Shown: positions 23,548-34,022 of the stretch, piece after piece
How positions within the stretch are numbered: the first letter of the stretch is position 1
Layout of the letters: the number at the start of each line of letters is the position of its first letter
Origin: Linnemannia hyalina
Lineage: Eukaryota; Mortierellomycota; Mortierellomycetes; Mortierellales; Mortierellaceae
Assembly (NCBI GenBank): GCA_019671135.1
Contig: JAHRHY010000009.1
Span: 496,001-560,000, forward strand
Length of the DNA: 64,000 nt
Direction: 5' to 3'
Made by a program: the position numbers and the translations under genes
Notes under the pieces: model-generated
What the model was told of the DNA's origin: nothing
Seen by the model: the letters and a program-made list of their open reading frames with translations, nothing else
Database searches by the model: none

Positions 23548-24227
23548 ATGGCCACAACGAACATCGAGCGACAAGTCGACCAAGCCCGAGACGCCACCCA
23601 TGAAGCCCCCCAGATCGTCGCCAGCAAAGCTCAATCGGCACTGGAGTCTGTCAACCAGATGGGTATAGTCCAGCACTATGTTTTCCCTCCCGCGGGATAC
23701 CTCAAGAATCTATATGTCCAAGCTCCCACCAGTGTCAAGATTGGGGTCGTTGGGTTTGGAGTCATATCGGCTTTTCCTCTGGGCTGCTTCATGGGCTTCA
23801 TGGGGTTTGTCACCCTTGGGTCCTTGATCGTTGGAGGGATTGGATTTACCATTGTTGAAGTGAGATATGTTTCTTTGGCACAATGACAATGATGATACGC
23901 ACTCGAATACCAAAGCCTGATAGACGATACTGATCCGAAACTCCCTACCCTAACCCATCATCATCTACATGTGCCAATCATCACCTTATCTCTGTTTAGG
24001 TAGGATTCGCAATTTTCAGCTTGGTTTTCCTGCTCCCAGCCTTGGGAGTCTCGCTGCTGGTTGCCTGCGGCGTCGGGTTGGTCAGCATGGTCGCCTATGT
24101 CGGGTACCTCCTTTCCTGTGCAGTCCTAAGTATGATCTGGGGACATGGTGACTTGCGCAAGGCTAAGCGACAGATCCGGGAGGCCAAGCAGAGGGCTAAT
24201 AAGGGCGGTCGACGAGCCAACGGCTAA
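23548..24227 (+). CDS. Promethin/LDAF1-like lipid-droplet membrane protein
   Basis: Exons 23548-23859 and 24000-24227 join in phase 0 (GTGAGA...TAG) into 179 residues. After a hydrophilic N-terminus of about 60 residues comes one long hydrophobic block with Gly-rich hairpins (residues about 62-152): SAFPLGCFMGFMGFVTLGSL, then VEVGFAIFSLVFLLP and CGVGLVSMVAYVGYL. The order and spacing match human promethin/LDAF1, which has a similar AVPVGFF, ILEGL and CGLGFVSLA pattern, and the fungal Ldo proteins, partners of seipin in lipid-droplet formation at the ER. The C-terminus is basic (RKAKRQIREAKQRANKGGRR). A lipid-droplet role suits an oil-rich fungus, but that link is inference. The last 76 codons form a complete exon with a clear stop. 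Confidence 0.75.
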
Positions 24228-24759
24228 TAGAGTCGAACAATCACGAGGGACCATCGCACTAAACAGTGGAACCAGGCCTCGCTTATGATAAGGACTGATT
24301 GATCTCAACAACCCCTTGAGGAATAGAGAGCGTCTTTTTTTTTTCTTTTTTTCTTGAACTCGCCAACGCTTAAAACACTGTGGACAGTCATTCTTTTTTT
24401 TTTTGGTTTTAGCCTTTTGAAAAGCTCTTTGTCTCCACAAGCATCTTATAATTCTTTCACTTCCTCATAAAGCAAAAAAATAAAAATCAATACACGGACG
24501 CGGTGGTCACAACCAGCCAACGTTCACGGACACCCATCGTTAACTTGCATTATTTTTTATCGAAATGTAGTTCAAAACAAGCCAATCGGTATTGTGGGCG
24601 ATGGGGAAGGGAGGTCGCACGAGTGCGGTTGCAGACAAGCAAGGGTAGCAAATGGCTGAAGGGCCGGGCTCACATAAACCACATCACCAGAAAAAGCAAA
24701 GCAAGACGAAAGGGTCAGCTTTCTGCCATGTAGATATCTCTTCAACGTCTTAGCACGGT
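24228..24759. other. 3' flank of the promethin-like gene
   Basis: AT-rich sequence with several T and A runs (24335-24350, 24393-24402); probably 3' untranslated sequence and spacer. No gene seen. Confidence 0.4.
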
Positions 24760-25204
24760 TCGTATATAACATACCCTTCTGAAGCTGCTGCTTTACGGGC
24801 GCGTAGGTAATCGACTCACCCAATCCTTCCGAAGGCGTGGCCTTGCTCCAATTGACGCCCTTGGTGGAAACGTGCTCGCTGCGCGACCAGGTGGGCATAG
24901 TACTCCGCAGAAACCATAGAGACGGATCGAGTGCATCGAGCATACAGGTAGCATAGTCTGTAGGTTAGAGTCTGGAGACTGTCCGACGTAAATCAGCTCC
25001 CATCGCAGAGAACGTTGTGGAGGGCAGGTCTCGAAGTTCCAATCAGACCCGCTTGCTACTGGAAGTAAAATCAAATTGGAATGGATGAACAATGCCAGTG
25101 TCGACCACAGTTCCGGGCGGACAGTTTCCCGATCGATCGGCCTGGCCCTTCTGCATTAGAAAGAAGAGATTGTGATGGCGCTTCTGGACTACGACAGACG
25201 TGAT

Positions 25205-25209
25205 CTTGG
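25205..25209. repeat. Target-site duplication, left copy
   Basis: CTTGG on the plus strand, repeated exactly at 25618-25622. The two copies bracket the solo LTR; removing the insertion and one copy rejoins the Argonaute frame. Confidence 0.65.
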
Positions 25210-25617
25210 TGCAATGGTCAGACAGGACTTGGAAGAATGTGTATTGCTTTTGTTATATTTTATTATGAAGGAAAAGGAAGGAATACGAAGAGTGTGCAGA
25301 AGTAAGGCAGGGGACAGATGCAAGTGAGTTATTGCAGACTGGGGAACAAGACAGGGGAACAAGGGGTTTATTTATGCTAAGGGCCGAATGAACAGAAGGA
25401 ACCAAGGCGGCGCTTGGACATTGGACGGGGCTTGGATGTTGGACGAGGCTTAGGACATTAGACGGGGCTTGGGGTTTGGGATCTTGAATGCTCAGCTGGC
25501 GAAAGTCACGTGACGAGAAATCAGAAATCCATGGCGCGTTCAACGGAACTAGGACAAAGCCTATTTTCGCATAACCTGGACAACCTGGGGCCTGGCAGCC
25601 TTGGGGCAAAAGTGGCA
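25210..25617. mobile_element. Solo LTR inserted in the Argonaute relic
   Basis: The insertion is 408 bp, begins TG and ends CA on the plus strand (TGCAATGG...AGTGGCA), and is flanked by 5-bp direct repeats CTTGG. These are the hallmarks of a retroviral-type or Ty3/Ty1-type LTR left by recombination. Its minus strand contains CATAAATAAA, which could be a TATA or poly(A) signal, and imperfect short repeats of the form CAAGCCCCGTCCAATGTCC near 25400-25470, as in enhancer repeats of LTR U3 regions. No internal retrotransposon genes are present in the window. Excising it restores continuous PIWI coding sequence from YAPK into ITSVVVQKRHH, which fixes both boundaries. Confidence 0.7.
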
Positions 25618-25622
25618 CTTGG
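25618..25622. repeat. Target-site duplication, right copy
   Basis: CTTGG, identical to 25205-25209; see the solo LTR between them. Confidence 0.65.
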
Positions 25623-26360
25623 GAGCATACATAACTTGTAGCTTCTTGGAAGCCGACCGAATGGCATCCACTTCGACTTGGTGGGCTTGCACAAACTGAC
25701 CCTCCGAGACTCTGTTGAGGTAGAGCAATATCCTCTCAGGCTTTTTCTTGGTCCTGCAAAAGATGCAAAGAATTGCCGAAAGCAGAGGTGAACGGTAGGT
25801 GAGTACGAATTCGTAGCCCATCCAACAGAATTCGACACTTTCTCAGATATACTTACGAAGCAAAGATTGCTCTCGCAAGCTCGACGACCATAAGTGTCCT
25901 CGAGGTCTGCGATAGTTTCTAGGCGCGCTCCTTGGGTTCGGATAGAGGTTGCATACTTGGCGTCGCGGGACGAAGGATGGTTAGTAATGACTAGGGCGGG
26001 CAGAATACGCCCGCTCAGTGCGCCCATCACGTTTGAGCAGCACAATCTGGTTAATGATGGTGACATCTTGATGGTGGATGTTGATGTTGGGGAGTGTTTC
26101 GAGCTCAAAGAAATTTGCGGACGTTGCAGACTTGGCCTAGATTGGCGTCGTGACGAGTTCAGTCAGCTTGATAAAGGCGGATATGGTTGACGCTATTGTT
26201 CCAGGAGAGTGTAGAGTGATGAGTGTGCAAATGTGTGGTTGACTTAAGGTTCGTTATTTGTTTACTGTGTGTACTTTTGTATATGGGCGAGAGATAATAG
26301 GGGCTCAAAGGGCCAACAAGAGAAGCAGAGATACAATGAGAGAGGCAAAACGAGAATATG

Positions 26361-26915
26361 GTTTGCGATGTTGACCATCACCCAAGGTACGAATAAAACA
26401 GGCCTTTTTTTTTGTTTTTTTTGAAGCAAAACCATAGCCCTGCCATTTCCACAATAAACTCTTGGGTTATTGTTTTGGTGACTTCATGCTGCATGGTGTG
26501 GAAACAAAGAGAGAGAGAGAGAGGCAAAAGGAAAAAAGAAAGGGACAATGAGAGAACAAAAGGTGTTTGTGATGGTGACCATCATCCACGGTATGCATGA
26601 AGCAGGTTATTGTGGAAATGGTTTCTTGCTGTATGATATGGAAACAAAGAGGGAGAGAGAGAGAGGCGAAAGGAAAAAAGAAAGGGACAATGAGAGAACC
26701 AAAAAGAGACATGAAAGAGACATGAAAGAGATATGAAAGAGACAAAAGGTGTTTGTGATGGTGACCATCATCCACGGTATGCATGAAGCAGGTTATTGTG
26801 GAAACGGTTTCTTGCTGTATGATATGGATCCACGGTATGCATGAAGCAAGTTATCGTGGAAATGTCAGGTTATTTTTGGGCTTTTATTTTGGCGATTTGT
26901 TCCTGAATGGTATAG
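26361..26915. repeat. Diverged tandem repeat array left of the XPG-Fanzor gene
   Basis: Four related units start near 26361, 26563, 26748 and 26828. The best-kept part is GTTTGTGATGGTGACCATCA followed by CCACGGTATGCATGAAGCAG; most units continue with a TTATTGTGGAAAYGG box and, in the first two, a purine tract of GA repeats. The first unit also has that box in inverted orientation (CCATTTCCACAATAA, 26443-26457; direct copy at 26607-26621). Unit length varies from about 80 to 200 bp. The array may be a decayed terminus or an expanded satellite; its origin is unclear. Confidence 0.6.
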
Positions 26916-26991
26916 ATTATATCGCTTGTGTGTGTTGAGTGATAGTGGTCTCGACATGTAAGCCTTTGTCCTTTCCACTGCCCACTTTTCC

Positions 26992-26999
26992 TATAAAAT
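26992..26999 (+). promoter_or_regulatory. TATA box of the XPG-Fanzor gene
   Basis: TATAAAAT followed by a C/T-rich leader, 288 bases before the ATG at 27287. This is the same promoter style as host genes in this window. Confidence 0.45.
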
Positions 27000-27286
27000 C
27001 CCGCTTCCATTTTCCTTCTTCCCTCTTTCTTTCTTCCTCTCTAACCACACTCTCCTCAGCACACCTCACATCTCACACTCTCCTCCACATCCACCTATTC
27101 CTCCACATCCACCTACATACTACTTTACATATATCTTCGCCACACCCTTTCGAAGCAACCCACAACAGCCATTCTGTAAGGCCGATGCTGGATGTGATTG
27201 CGAACCGTACTCATTATACCCTTTCACAACTTATCAAGCAAGAAGACTCACACTAGCTCTCACACTTTTCTTAACATAGTTCAAGA

Positions 27287-30200
27287 ATGGGAATCAGTGT
27301 CCTTCCTTCATGGATCAAGGAGGCCTCCGACGGAACCGAGGAAGATCTCACCCAAAAAACATGCCATGTGGACTTTCCGGCGATGTTTTTCGCCCTGTTG
27401 AACTCGCGTGCATTTTACGGAACCGTCAGCATCGAAGCCAGGCAGGCCCGACTGCACTACTCACTAAAAACAACTGTCGCTACCAACGTACCAGGCGAAC
27501 AAAAACATCCACATTCGCCATCTGGGTCTGAGGGGACCGAGTCGGGGAGTCCATCCATCAAACATGCTCGCCTCACATTGGGAGCTCCCTCAGGCACAAG
27601 TACATCGACCGGTCCTGCGTTTGTTGCGATCCCTCCTGGCTCGGTTCCGACAAACCTTATGACACAGGTCCAACATCTACTGCAAGGAGGACCAGCTCAG
27701 ATCTTTCTCGACAGCAATGGTACTCTCACAACAACACGTACCGAAAACAAAGGCATTGTAAGTACATTCGATTTTCAAATACAACCGGCAAAGACAAAGC
27801 TGCTGTAAGAAATATACCTAATACTATCTCATCGCTTTGTGTTTTCAATAGGACTATGGCCACATAGGCCAGGTTATTCACGACATCCTCATGAAAAAAG
27901 TCTCACAGGGGCGCACAACAATCCATGCCGACGGTCCCCGTTCGGTCGAGAAAGAGCACGCCCATCAGAAACGGGACCGTGATCTAACAACGCGGATGAG
28001 AAAACTCATGGAGGACTACGACGAAGACAAGATCAAAGGGACGAAACGGCTATACCGGCGTCTAAAGTCTGTTTATCGGGCACCACCCGATGCCGCGAGA
28101 CAAGTGCTGGATGCTCTTCAGAATCTGGGGTGGACAATATGTCGCTGCCCCCACCAAGCCGACTGCTGTATTGCCCGTTGTCTCAATAATGCCGTCAAGC
28201 CGGAGGATGTACGAATCATCACCAAAGACTCTGACCTGTTGGTCTATGAGGCCTCTACATCGATCACTATTCCTGTCGGCAGTCAGTGGAAAACATTCCA
28301 GAAGCAGGACCTTATGGATCGACACCAGCTCCCCACTCCAGCCCACCTTCTTCTTCTTGGTATTTTAACAACAAACGACTATACCGACGGCGTTCCTTAC
28401 TATGGCTTGGTGTCGAACGCTGACATTGTTCGGACGTTTACATTGGACGGACTCGACGGATTGAGCGACCAGGAGCGACTTGGACAATTCAAACACCACG
28501 TCATTCAGTACTTGAAGATTGTATACGACAGCGCCCACAAGCTCCAGGAGATCGCAGAGGAGTCCTACCTCCAATATGGGAAACACATGCAACTGTATAA
28601 GAAACACGCTAAAAGGTCCTTGAACAGGGTCGGGATAACTCAGTACCAGAAGAACGTAAAAGACAGCCAGTTCGATCATGCCCTTCAGGCGTTCGTGATG
28701 TGCACCGAGCATCCTTTACCTATGGGTGGGACCGAAACGACTTCCAGCACACCCGATATCCACAGCCTTGTCACGACTATCATTCAGGAAGTTGAGATGA
28801 AAAAGGCGAAGACCAACTGGGAGCGTTTCTCAAGGAGCCAAACATCACATACAGGACCATCAGCGCCCACACCTATTATCGACCAAGCACCTCCACTCTA
28901 CAAAAAGAGTAGAAAACAAGAAATGCGCCATGGCTCACGCGCCCGGTCAAGGAGAAGGCAGAAATGGCAGAGGACAAAGTAAGTACTTTTTAGCGTCATC
29001 TTCAGTTATATCCAGCCACTTGTATTGACTTCTATTGCTTCTGTACTAATATTATTCTTCATAACATTGGCGCGTTTATTTCTAGATTCCGATCCCGGAC
29101 GGATCAAGCAGATCGATACGTACCCCAAACGGTCAACCTTGAGAACGCCAGCCCCGTCGAGGACGTAGAATTGTCTGGTCTGAAACCATCAACCCCTCGA
29201 CCATACAAGCCAAAGGATCCCGCTACCACCAACGAACAAGCTGCCACTGCCCCTGTAGCCAAGAAAAAGAAGAAGAAGAAGCATCTTGACTATCACCAGG
29301 ACAGGCCTGGTTATGCTGCTCTGAAGAAGTCATTCAAGTCTGTTTTCGCCACTGTCACACTTACCACTGGATCAGTCAAGGGGTGCCTGAAACGAGCTAC
29401 CGATCTCACCCCGGCGAACGTCGACATGGTTGCTCAGAGACTTGATATGGCTGTGTCTATCGTCAATACTGCCAAGCATTTTGTCTACAAGATGCTCGAA
29501 ATGCGGATCCTTGGAGAGCTACTCTCTAGTTCGCCGCCGACGTCCTTTCTGGAGGATATTCTGGATTCAGACTGGGCAGAGATTGTTATTGGGAATCTGT
29601 TGTCGTTTGTTCTCCGAGATTCGACAAAAGCACTAGGACCTACAGCCAACAAGCCAAAGTCGAAGGAAGCACAGGCGGAGGCAGTGTCGATTTTTGCGGC
29701 CTTCAAGGGGTTCCATCCGGGATTCAAGGCTGTTAACCCATCCAGCATACCCCTCGGTGTTGTCATCGATGATCTGGCGCCCAAGATCTGTTTGGCTATG
29801 AAGTTGCATTACAAGAAGCTCCCACAGACTATACGCACAAAGGTACTAATCGCCCAATTCGTTGATGAAGCGCCATTGATAATTGGAGAGAGTGTATTGC
29901 ATATTCTAATACTGTGCCTTTTTTTCTTTTTGCAATAAAATAGATGGAGAAGCTGGAGTTCGATCCCGCCCTACTTCCAAAAGTCGAACAGGAGGATGAA
30001 GACAAACCTGGTGATGACGGCACTACTCTAGACGATGACGGTACTATTCTAGACGATGATGCCGATGATGAGAACCCCAGGAAAAAGTCGAAAAAAATTG
30101 TCTATCAGCCTGGACACATCCGATCATGCTGGAACTATCTCATGGCACTTCCAGCGGCAAACCGACCACGTTTCTGTACCCAGTCCAAGATGGCAGACAG

Positions 30201-31779
30201 CTTTATCGACATTAGGGAGGAGGGACTGATGCGTATCCTTTGGGGAAGAGATGCAGGTCAAGTCGGATTGATTTGGAGCGGCAGCCCTCATAGCCACGAC
30301 TGGGCCAACCTACAAGTCAATACGTCATTCGGGAACCTCATCAAGATGCTTTTCATTGGAGATCGAAATACGGTTCGGCTCGCAAACAAACAACAAACAA
30401 CATACGGGAAACGAAGTGCTACAATGAGTGAACTCAAGGCTGCCCACCCCACCATCTATGACCAAGGACCACTTGCACGACACCTGACAGATCGAATTAA
30501 CTATTACCGAACCCGACACAATGCATCCATCTCGGCCGGATCGTCGTCATCGTCTTCAGCATCTGCAGTGCCGCCGCCTTCCAACCCCCCACTATTGCCG
30601 ACCCCTCCTCACATCCAAGGCGCACAGTCTTCCTTTCGGTATGCATTGAACAATTTCATCCGCACGGACGGCCATCAGCTGCAACTTTTGGCCTATGACC
30701 TCACCAAGAGTCGGCAGGCGCCGGGTCGTAAGGAGTTTCTACGACGTATCGAGAACCAGTACCCAACCCGACAGTCGATAATTGAAGCATTCGGTCAAGA
30801 CTTGGAGTCGGTGGCGGTGATTGGCATCGATCCAGGCGAAGTCGTGAGCGGTGCGTTCTGTGTGCGTCTCGATGACAAAACTGTGGTCAACTTGTTGGTA
30901 AAGCGCGCATCACTGTATCAGCCAACACTCGCCTTCAGAGCATGGGAACAGGAATGGAGGCGACAACACCCAGCAGCCGGTCCCGCAGATAATGTCGACG
31001 CGAGCCTTTGGACGAGGAAGACGGATGACAAGAACAGGGCAACTTTTCTACCTTCGATGCATGATCTTGAGAATGCGCTCCATTCAACAAAATACGACTC
31101 AGAGGATGCCCTCAAATCCGCGCAACGGCAGTATTTCGAGTTGGAACCGATCATTCATGGATTCTACTCATCGTCGGACTGGAAGAAGGCCGTATACCAA
31201 CATAGAATGGCAAAGTTGTCAGAGATGGACATGGCGGTGGCAGGCGTGCTCCGACTTGTGAAAGAAGCATTGAAGAGTAACCCAATGGGAGGGCGTAGGG
31301 TCCTCTTCGCGTTGGGAAACGCGACTTTTCGGACAGGGTTCAACCTTACATCGGTCCACACGACGTTCTTGCGCAGACTACAGCAGAAGGTAATAATGAG
31401 AATGGAGAGAGTAGAAAGAAGATGTACGGGTGGTCGTATCTACTAGTATCGTATGTCCCTTCAATACCATGGCGATCTGGATACACAAGTATATTAATTC
31501 ATTTGTCCTTTTTAAAATTGATAGAGCTTGGCCCTTGGGTACAAGGTAGCGTTAGTGGATGAATATCTTACATCTACAATGTGCCCAACCTGCGTTTCCA
31601 TGGGTGAGACGACAAGACTTGCTAAGCCCTCGATGAGAACCTGTGCGTGTGTGAAATGCAGGCGGTGGATTCACCGAGACTTGGTGGGTGCGCACAACAT
31701 TGCTATCATCGGCAAGCATTACCTTAAGCATCTCGGACGCCCCCCTTCCCTTGCAAGACCGTCGCCGCAAAGCTCATAA
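27287..31779 (+). CDS. XPG/FEN1-like nuclease fused to a Fanzor (TnpB-like) RuvC nuclease
   Basis: Exons 27287-27757, 27852-28978, 29086-29842, 29944-31389 and 31525-31779 join in phase into 1351 residues. Residues 1-370 match the XPG/FEN1 PIN fold: MGISVLPSWIKEAS, Asp29 (HVDFPAMFFALL), Asp184 (IHADGPRS), HQADCCIA with Asp261, TKDSDLL with Asp283 and Asp285, and NDYTDG with Asp333. The first Glu of the usual EAEA motif is Gln259. A basic linker and a helical, Lys-rich region follow. The C-terminus is a Fanzor/TnpB catalytic core: GIDPGE (Asp1081), VDEYLTS with Glu1280, a zinc ribbon (CPTC...CVKC) and HRDLVGAHNI (Asp1319). The canonical RuvC-II glutamate position appears lost (ALGNATF), while Glu1280 fits the relocated glutamate described for Fanzors. 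Exon 4 begins with ATG, so a separate 566-residue Fanzor transcript is an alternative. Confidence 0.8.
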
Positions 31780-31782
31780 CCT

Positions 31783-31920
31783 CTATAGATTGAAACTATA
31801 GTTTATTTATCCTAGTCTGTCAATGACTAATGACGGACGAAGGGATATCCAAAAAAACAAACAAAAAAACCGGACGCGTCTCGATTCTACGTGCAGTCAC
31901 GTACGACTGGTTAGCTTAAC
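31783..31920 (+). other. Stem-loop cluster after the Fanzor stop, candidate guide-RNA region
   Basis: Four short inverted repeats follow the stop codon at 31777-31779: CTATAG/CTATAG (31783-31801, 7-nt loop); GTCTGTCA/TGACGGAC (31815-31838, 8-nt loop, one G-U pair); TACGTG/CACGTA (31888-31903, 4-nt loop); GTTA/TAAC (31910-31920). TnpB and Fanzor elements usually encode their guide RNA at or beyond the 3' end of the nuclease gene, so this is the expected place. Expression and the element end are not shown by sequence. Confidence 0.35.
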
Positions 31921-34022
31921 TTTTTTTCTTCATTTAGTTAAATGAACCTGTTTTCTTCTCGCCGCGCGCGCGGTACAGTACAACACCCTCGACACGAGAC
32001 ACAACAAACACGCTCCCCATTTTCTATTATTATCACTCCAAGTTATAACACTTTGCAAGTCATCATCCTCATCCATATGAACTTGTAATTGTAATTAGGC
32101 AACTGAACCGGGGTATTTTTAATAGCAAAATGTGGTATTTTTGTGTGTGTTTTTCTTGTTACATAAATGAGCGACAGGAAAGCAAAGAACAAGCAAGTAA
32201 GAGACGACAACTAGGTACAGAAAAATGTTAAACTACGACTACGACTAACAAGAACAAACGGAAAGAGAAAGAGAAAGAGAAAGAGAAAGAAAATACCAGA
32301 CTCGTGGGAAAAGAAAGAAGTAAATGGTGCATGGAAACCATTGATGAACCAAGGCAACAAGAAAATACATGTACAGATGAAAGCATTGTAGTGGTGGAAC
32401 TGGAAGGGGTAGGGAATGTGGGAAAAGAACTATACAGGAAAGTCGGAAGAAAGGAAAGGACAGCAAGCAAACGAGCAAAGGGAAAGCAATCTAGCAAACG
32501 ACAACTGAAAGGAGAAGAAAAAGAGAAAGGAAAGAACAGCATACAGAAGGAGAGGACTTGATGAGAGTGAGAGCGTCCCTTGATGGCAAGGACACTCGTC
32601 GTGCCTCGATGGCAAAGGAAGGGACCGAAACAGAGAGACAGACTTGTAGGGCCAAGGAGGGACAGAAAGAGACGATCAGAGGGCAGATTCAGGAACAGAG
32701 ATCACCCGTAGGCAAATGGTCTCATATCACCAGCCAATCCGCGACCAGATATCGACAGACGCGTCATGGACATCTGGATTGGGGTGGGACACAACCAGAT
32801 AGTGGACGGATGGACGCAAAGGGTAGGATACTAAGAGCAAGGAAGACTCGACAGGATGAACAAACGCAGAAACCGCGTGTATTGTAATGTATGTGTGTAA
32901 TGCGTGTCTAAGTGTTGTGGTTTTCGTTTCCTTTCTAAACCCTTTTTTTTTTTCCTTTTTTGTTGTTTTCTTCGCGACTGTGTAAAAGTTGGAAAAAAGT
33001 CAAGTACAAAAGGACAAAAATGCAGGGAGGATCGGTAGGAAGCCACACACATAAACACGCAGAACAGAACAACAGCTGCATAATTGTCGACTTGACCGCG
33101 CCGGGGGACTGGCAGGAAAGGCAGGACAGAAAGGCAGGAGAGGAAGTAAAGGGGTGTTTGCGGATGGATCGCTCGGGAACACCAATGAGACAGACAGGCA
33201 GGCAGAGGGAAGGGGGTGAAGAGGGGCGCAAGGGCACCAAACGATGGCGACATCGCCCAATAACGCAGTCGACCGCCCTATGATTCGCTGGGGTTTGTTT
33301 GTTTGTTTGCTGCTGTTGTTGCTGATGTTGTTGTCGTCCTTAAGAGCGAGAAACAAAAATGACAGGAGAGGGATCATCCCAAGGCAGTATTAGGTAAATA
33401 AGGTGGGAAGGTAAGGAGGGTTGCGAGAAAAAGAGAAGGTGACTCATGCTACGATGGGGAAAAGGGGATAATATTCTTGTCGCTGGATAAATAGGAAAGG
33501 GAGCGCTTGCAGTTGTTTGCTGAACCGATGCAGGCATTAGGAAGGGAAGAACAATAAAGAAGAAAGAAAGCACTGCATGGCGAATATACAAAGGTAACGA
33601 CAAAAGGCAGAAGACAAAAAAGTGAATGGGAAGGGGAAAAAGGGACAGGGAAAAGGATAAAAGTGAAGAAAGGAGGAAGGAAGACGGGGAGCAAACAAAA
33701 GGAACACTTCAATGTGTCCAAAAGAAGACTGCAGGAGAAGCGAAAGGAGGTGGATGGGAGTGGTCCTGCAGTCCTTTTCGTGTACGTTGCGTGTTGTCTG
33801 TAGTGTGTGTGTGTCTCCAGTTTTTTCATGGGTACCTGGCCAGATATCAAGTAGCCCATGATCTTCGGTACGGGAACGGGAAAGGAGATACGCTCAAAAT
33901 ACACACACCCACACGTCCCTCGAGTTCCTTGGTGTTGTCGTCGTAAAATATAAGAAAGAGAAATAAATAGCCCTCGATGTCGCTTCAAGTAAGGGGAGAG
34001 GAAGGAAGGACGGAGACGGACA
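31921..34022. other. Gene-free flank with purine-rich tracts
   Basis: About 2.1 kb without a supported gene. It includes GAAA/GAGA repeats near 32259-32291, a T-rich stretch at 32943-32960, and sequence that is probably the 3' side of the Ecl1-like gene on the minus strand. Open frames have compositional bias only. Confidence 0.45.

Larger units (their letters stand above)
24760..26190 (-). pseudogene. Broken Argonaute gene: N-domain fragment joined to PIWI domain, split by an LTR
   Basis: Read on the minus strand, 26060-26140 gives SANFFELETLPNINIHHQDV, typical of the start of the Argonaute N domain. Directly after it comes PIWI sequence: KYATSIRTQGARLETIADLE (about 25900-25960); KKKPERILLYLNRVSEGQF, reached across an intact GTAAGT...CAG intron (25754-25856); then VVVQKRHHNLFF, NCPPGTVVDTGIVHPFQFDF and [20 protein letters not shown], ending near 24830, with a possible C-terminal MLYT at 24770. 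The linker, PAZ and MID regions are missing. Damage includes a frameshift after ETIADLED, a one-base loss after HPFQFDF, in-frame TAG and TGA codons in the next 30 codons, and a 408-bp insertion at 25210-25617. It is not functional as it stands. The retained intron shows that it is not a retrocopy. Confidence 0.8.

Noticed and set aside
24572..24943. 123-codon minus-strand frame as an independent gene
   Set aside because: Most of it overlaps the Argonaute relic in a shifted frame; the conserved reading is the PIWI C-terminus.
24951..25092. Asf1-like match of [15 protein letters not shown]
   Set aside because: The same DNA in another frame gives unmistakable Argonaute PIWI motifs before and after, so this resemblance is accidental.
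25561..25891. A 75-residue two-exon gene (MVVELARAIF...QVMRK)
   Set aside because: It is an internal part of the Argonaute relic; its apparent start follows a frameshift and its stop lies inside the inserted LTR.
26361..26915. CRISPR-like array
   Set aside because: Units vary in length and there are no uniform unique spacers; the genome is eukaryotic.
31874..31879. Single ACGCGT boxes here and near 12663, 23181, 32765, 39950, 54797, 59837 and 63352
   Set aside because: The total number in the window is close to chance; only the clusters before the SUMO-motif gene and R1 were kept.
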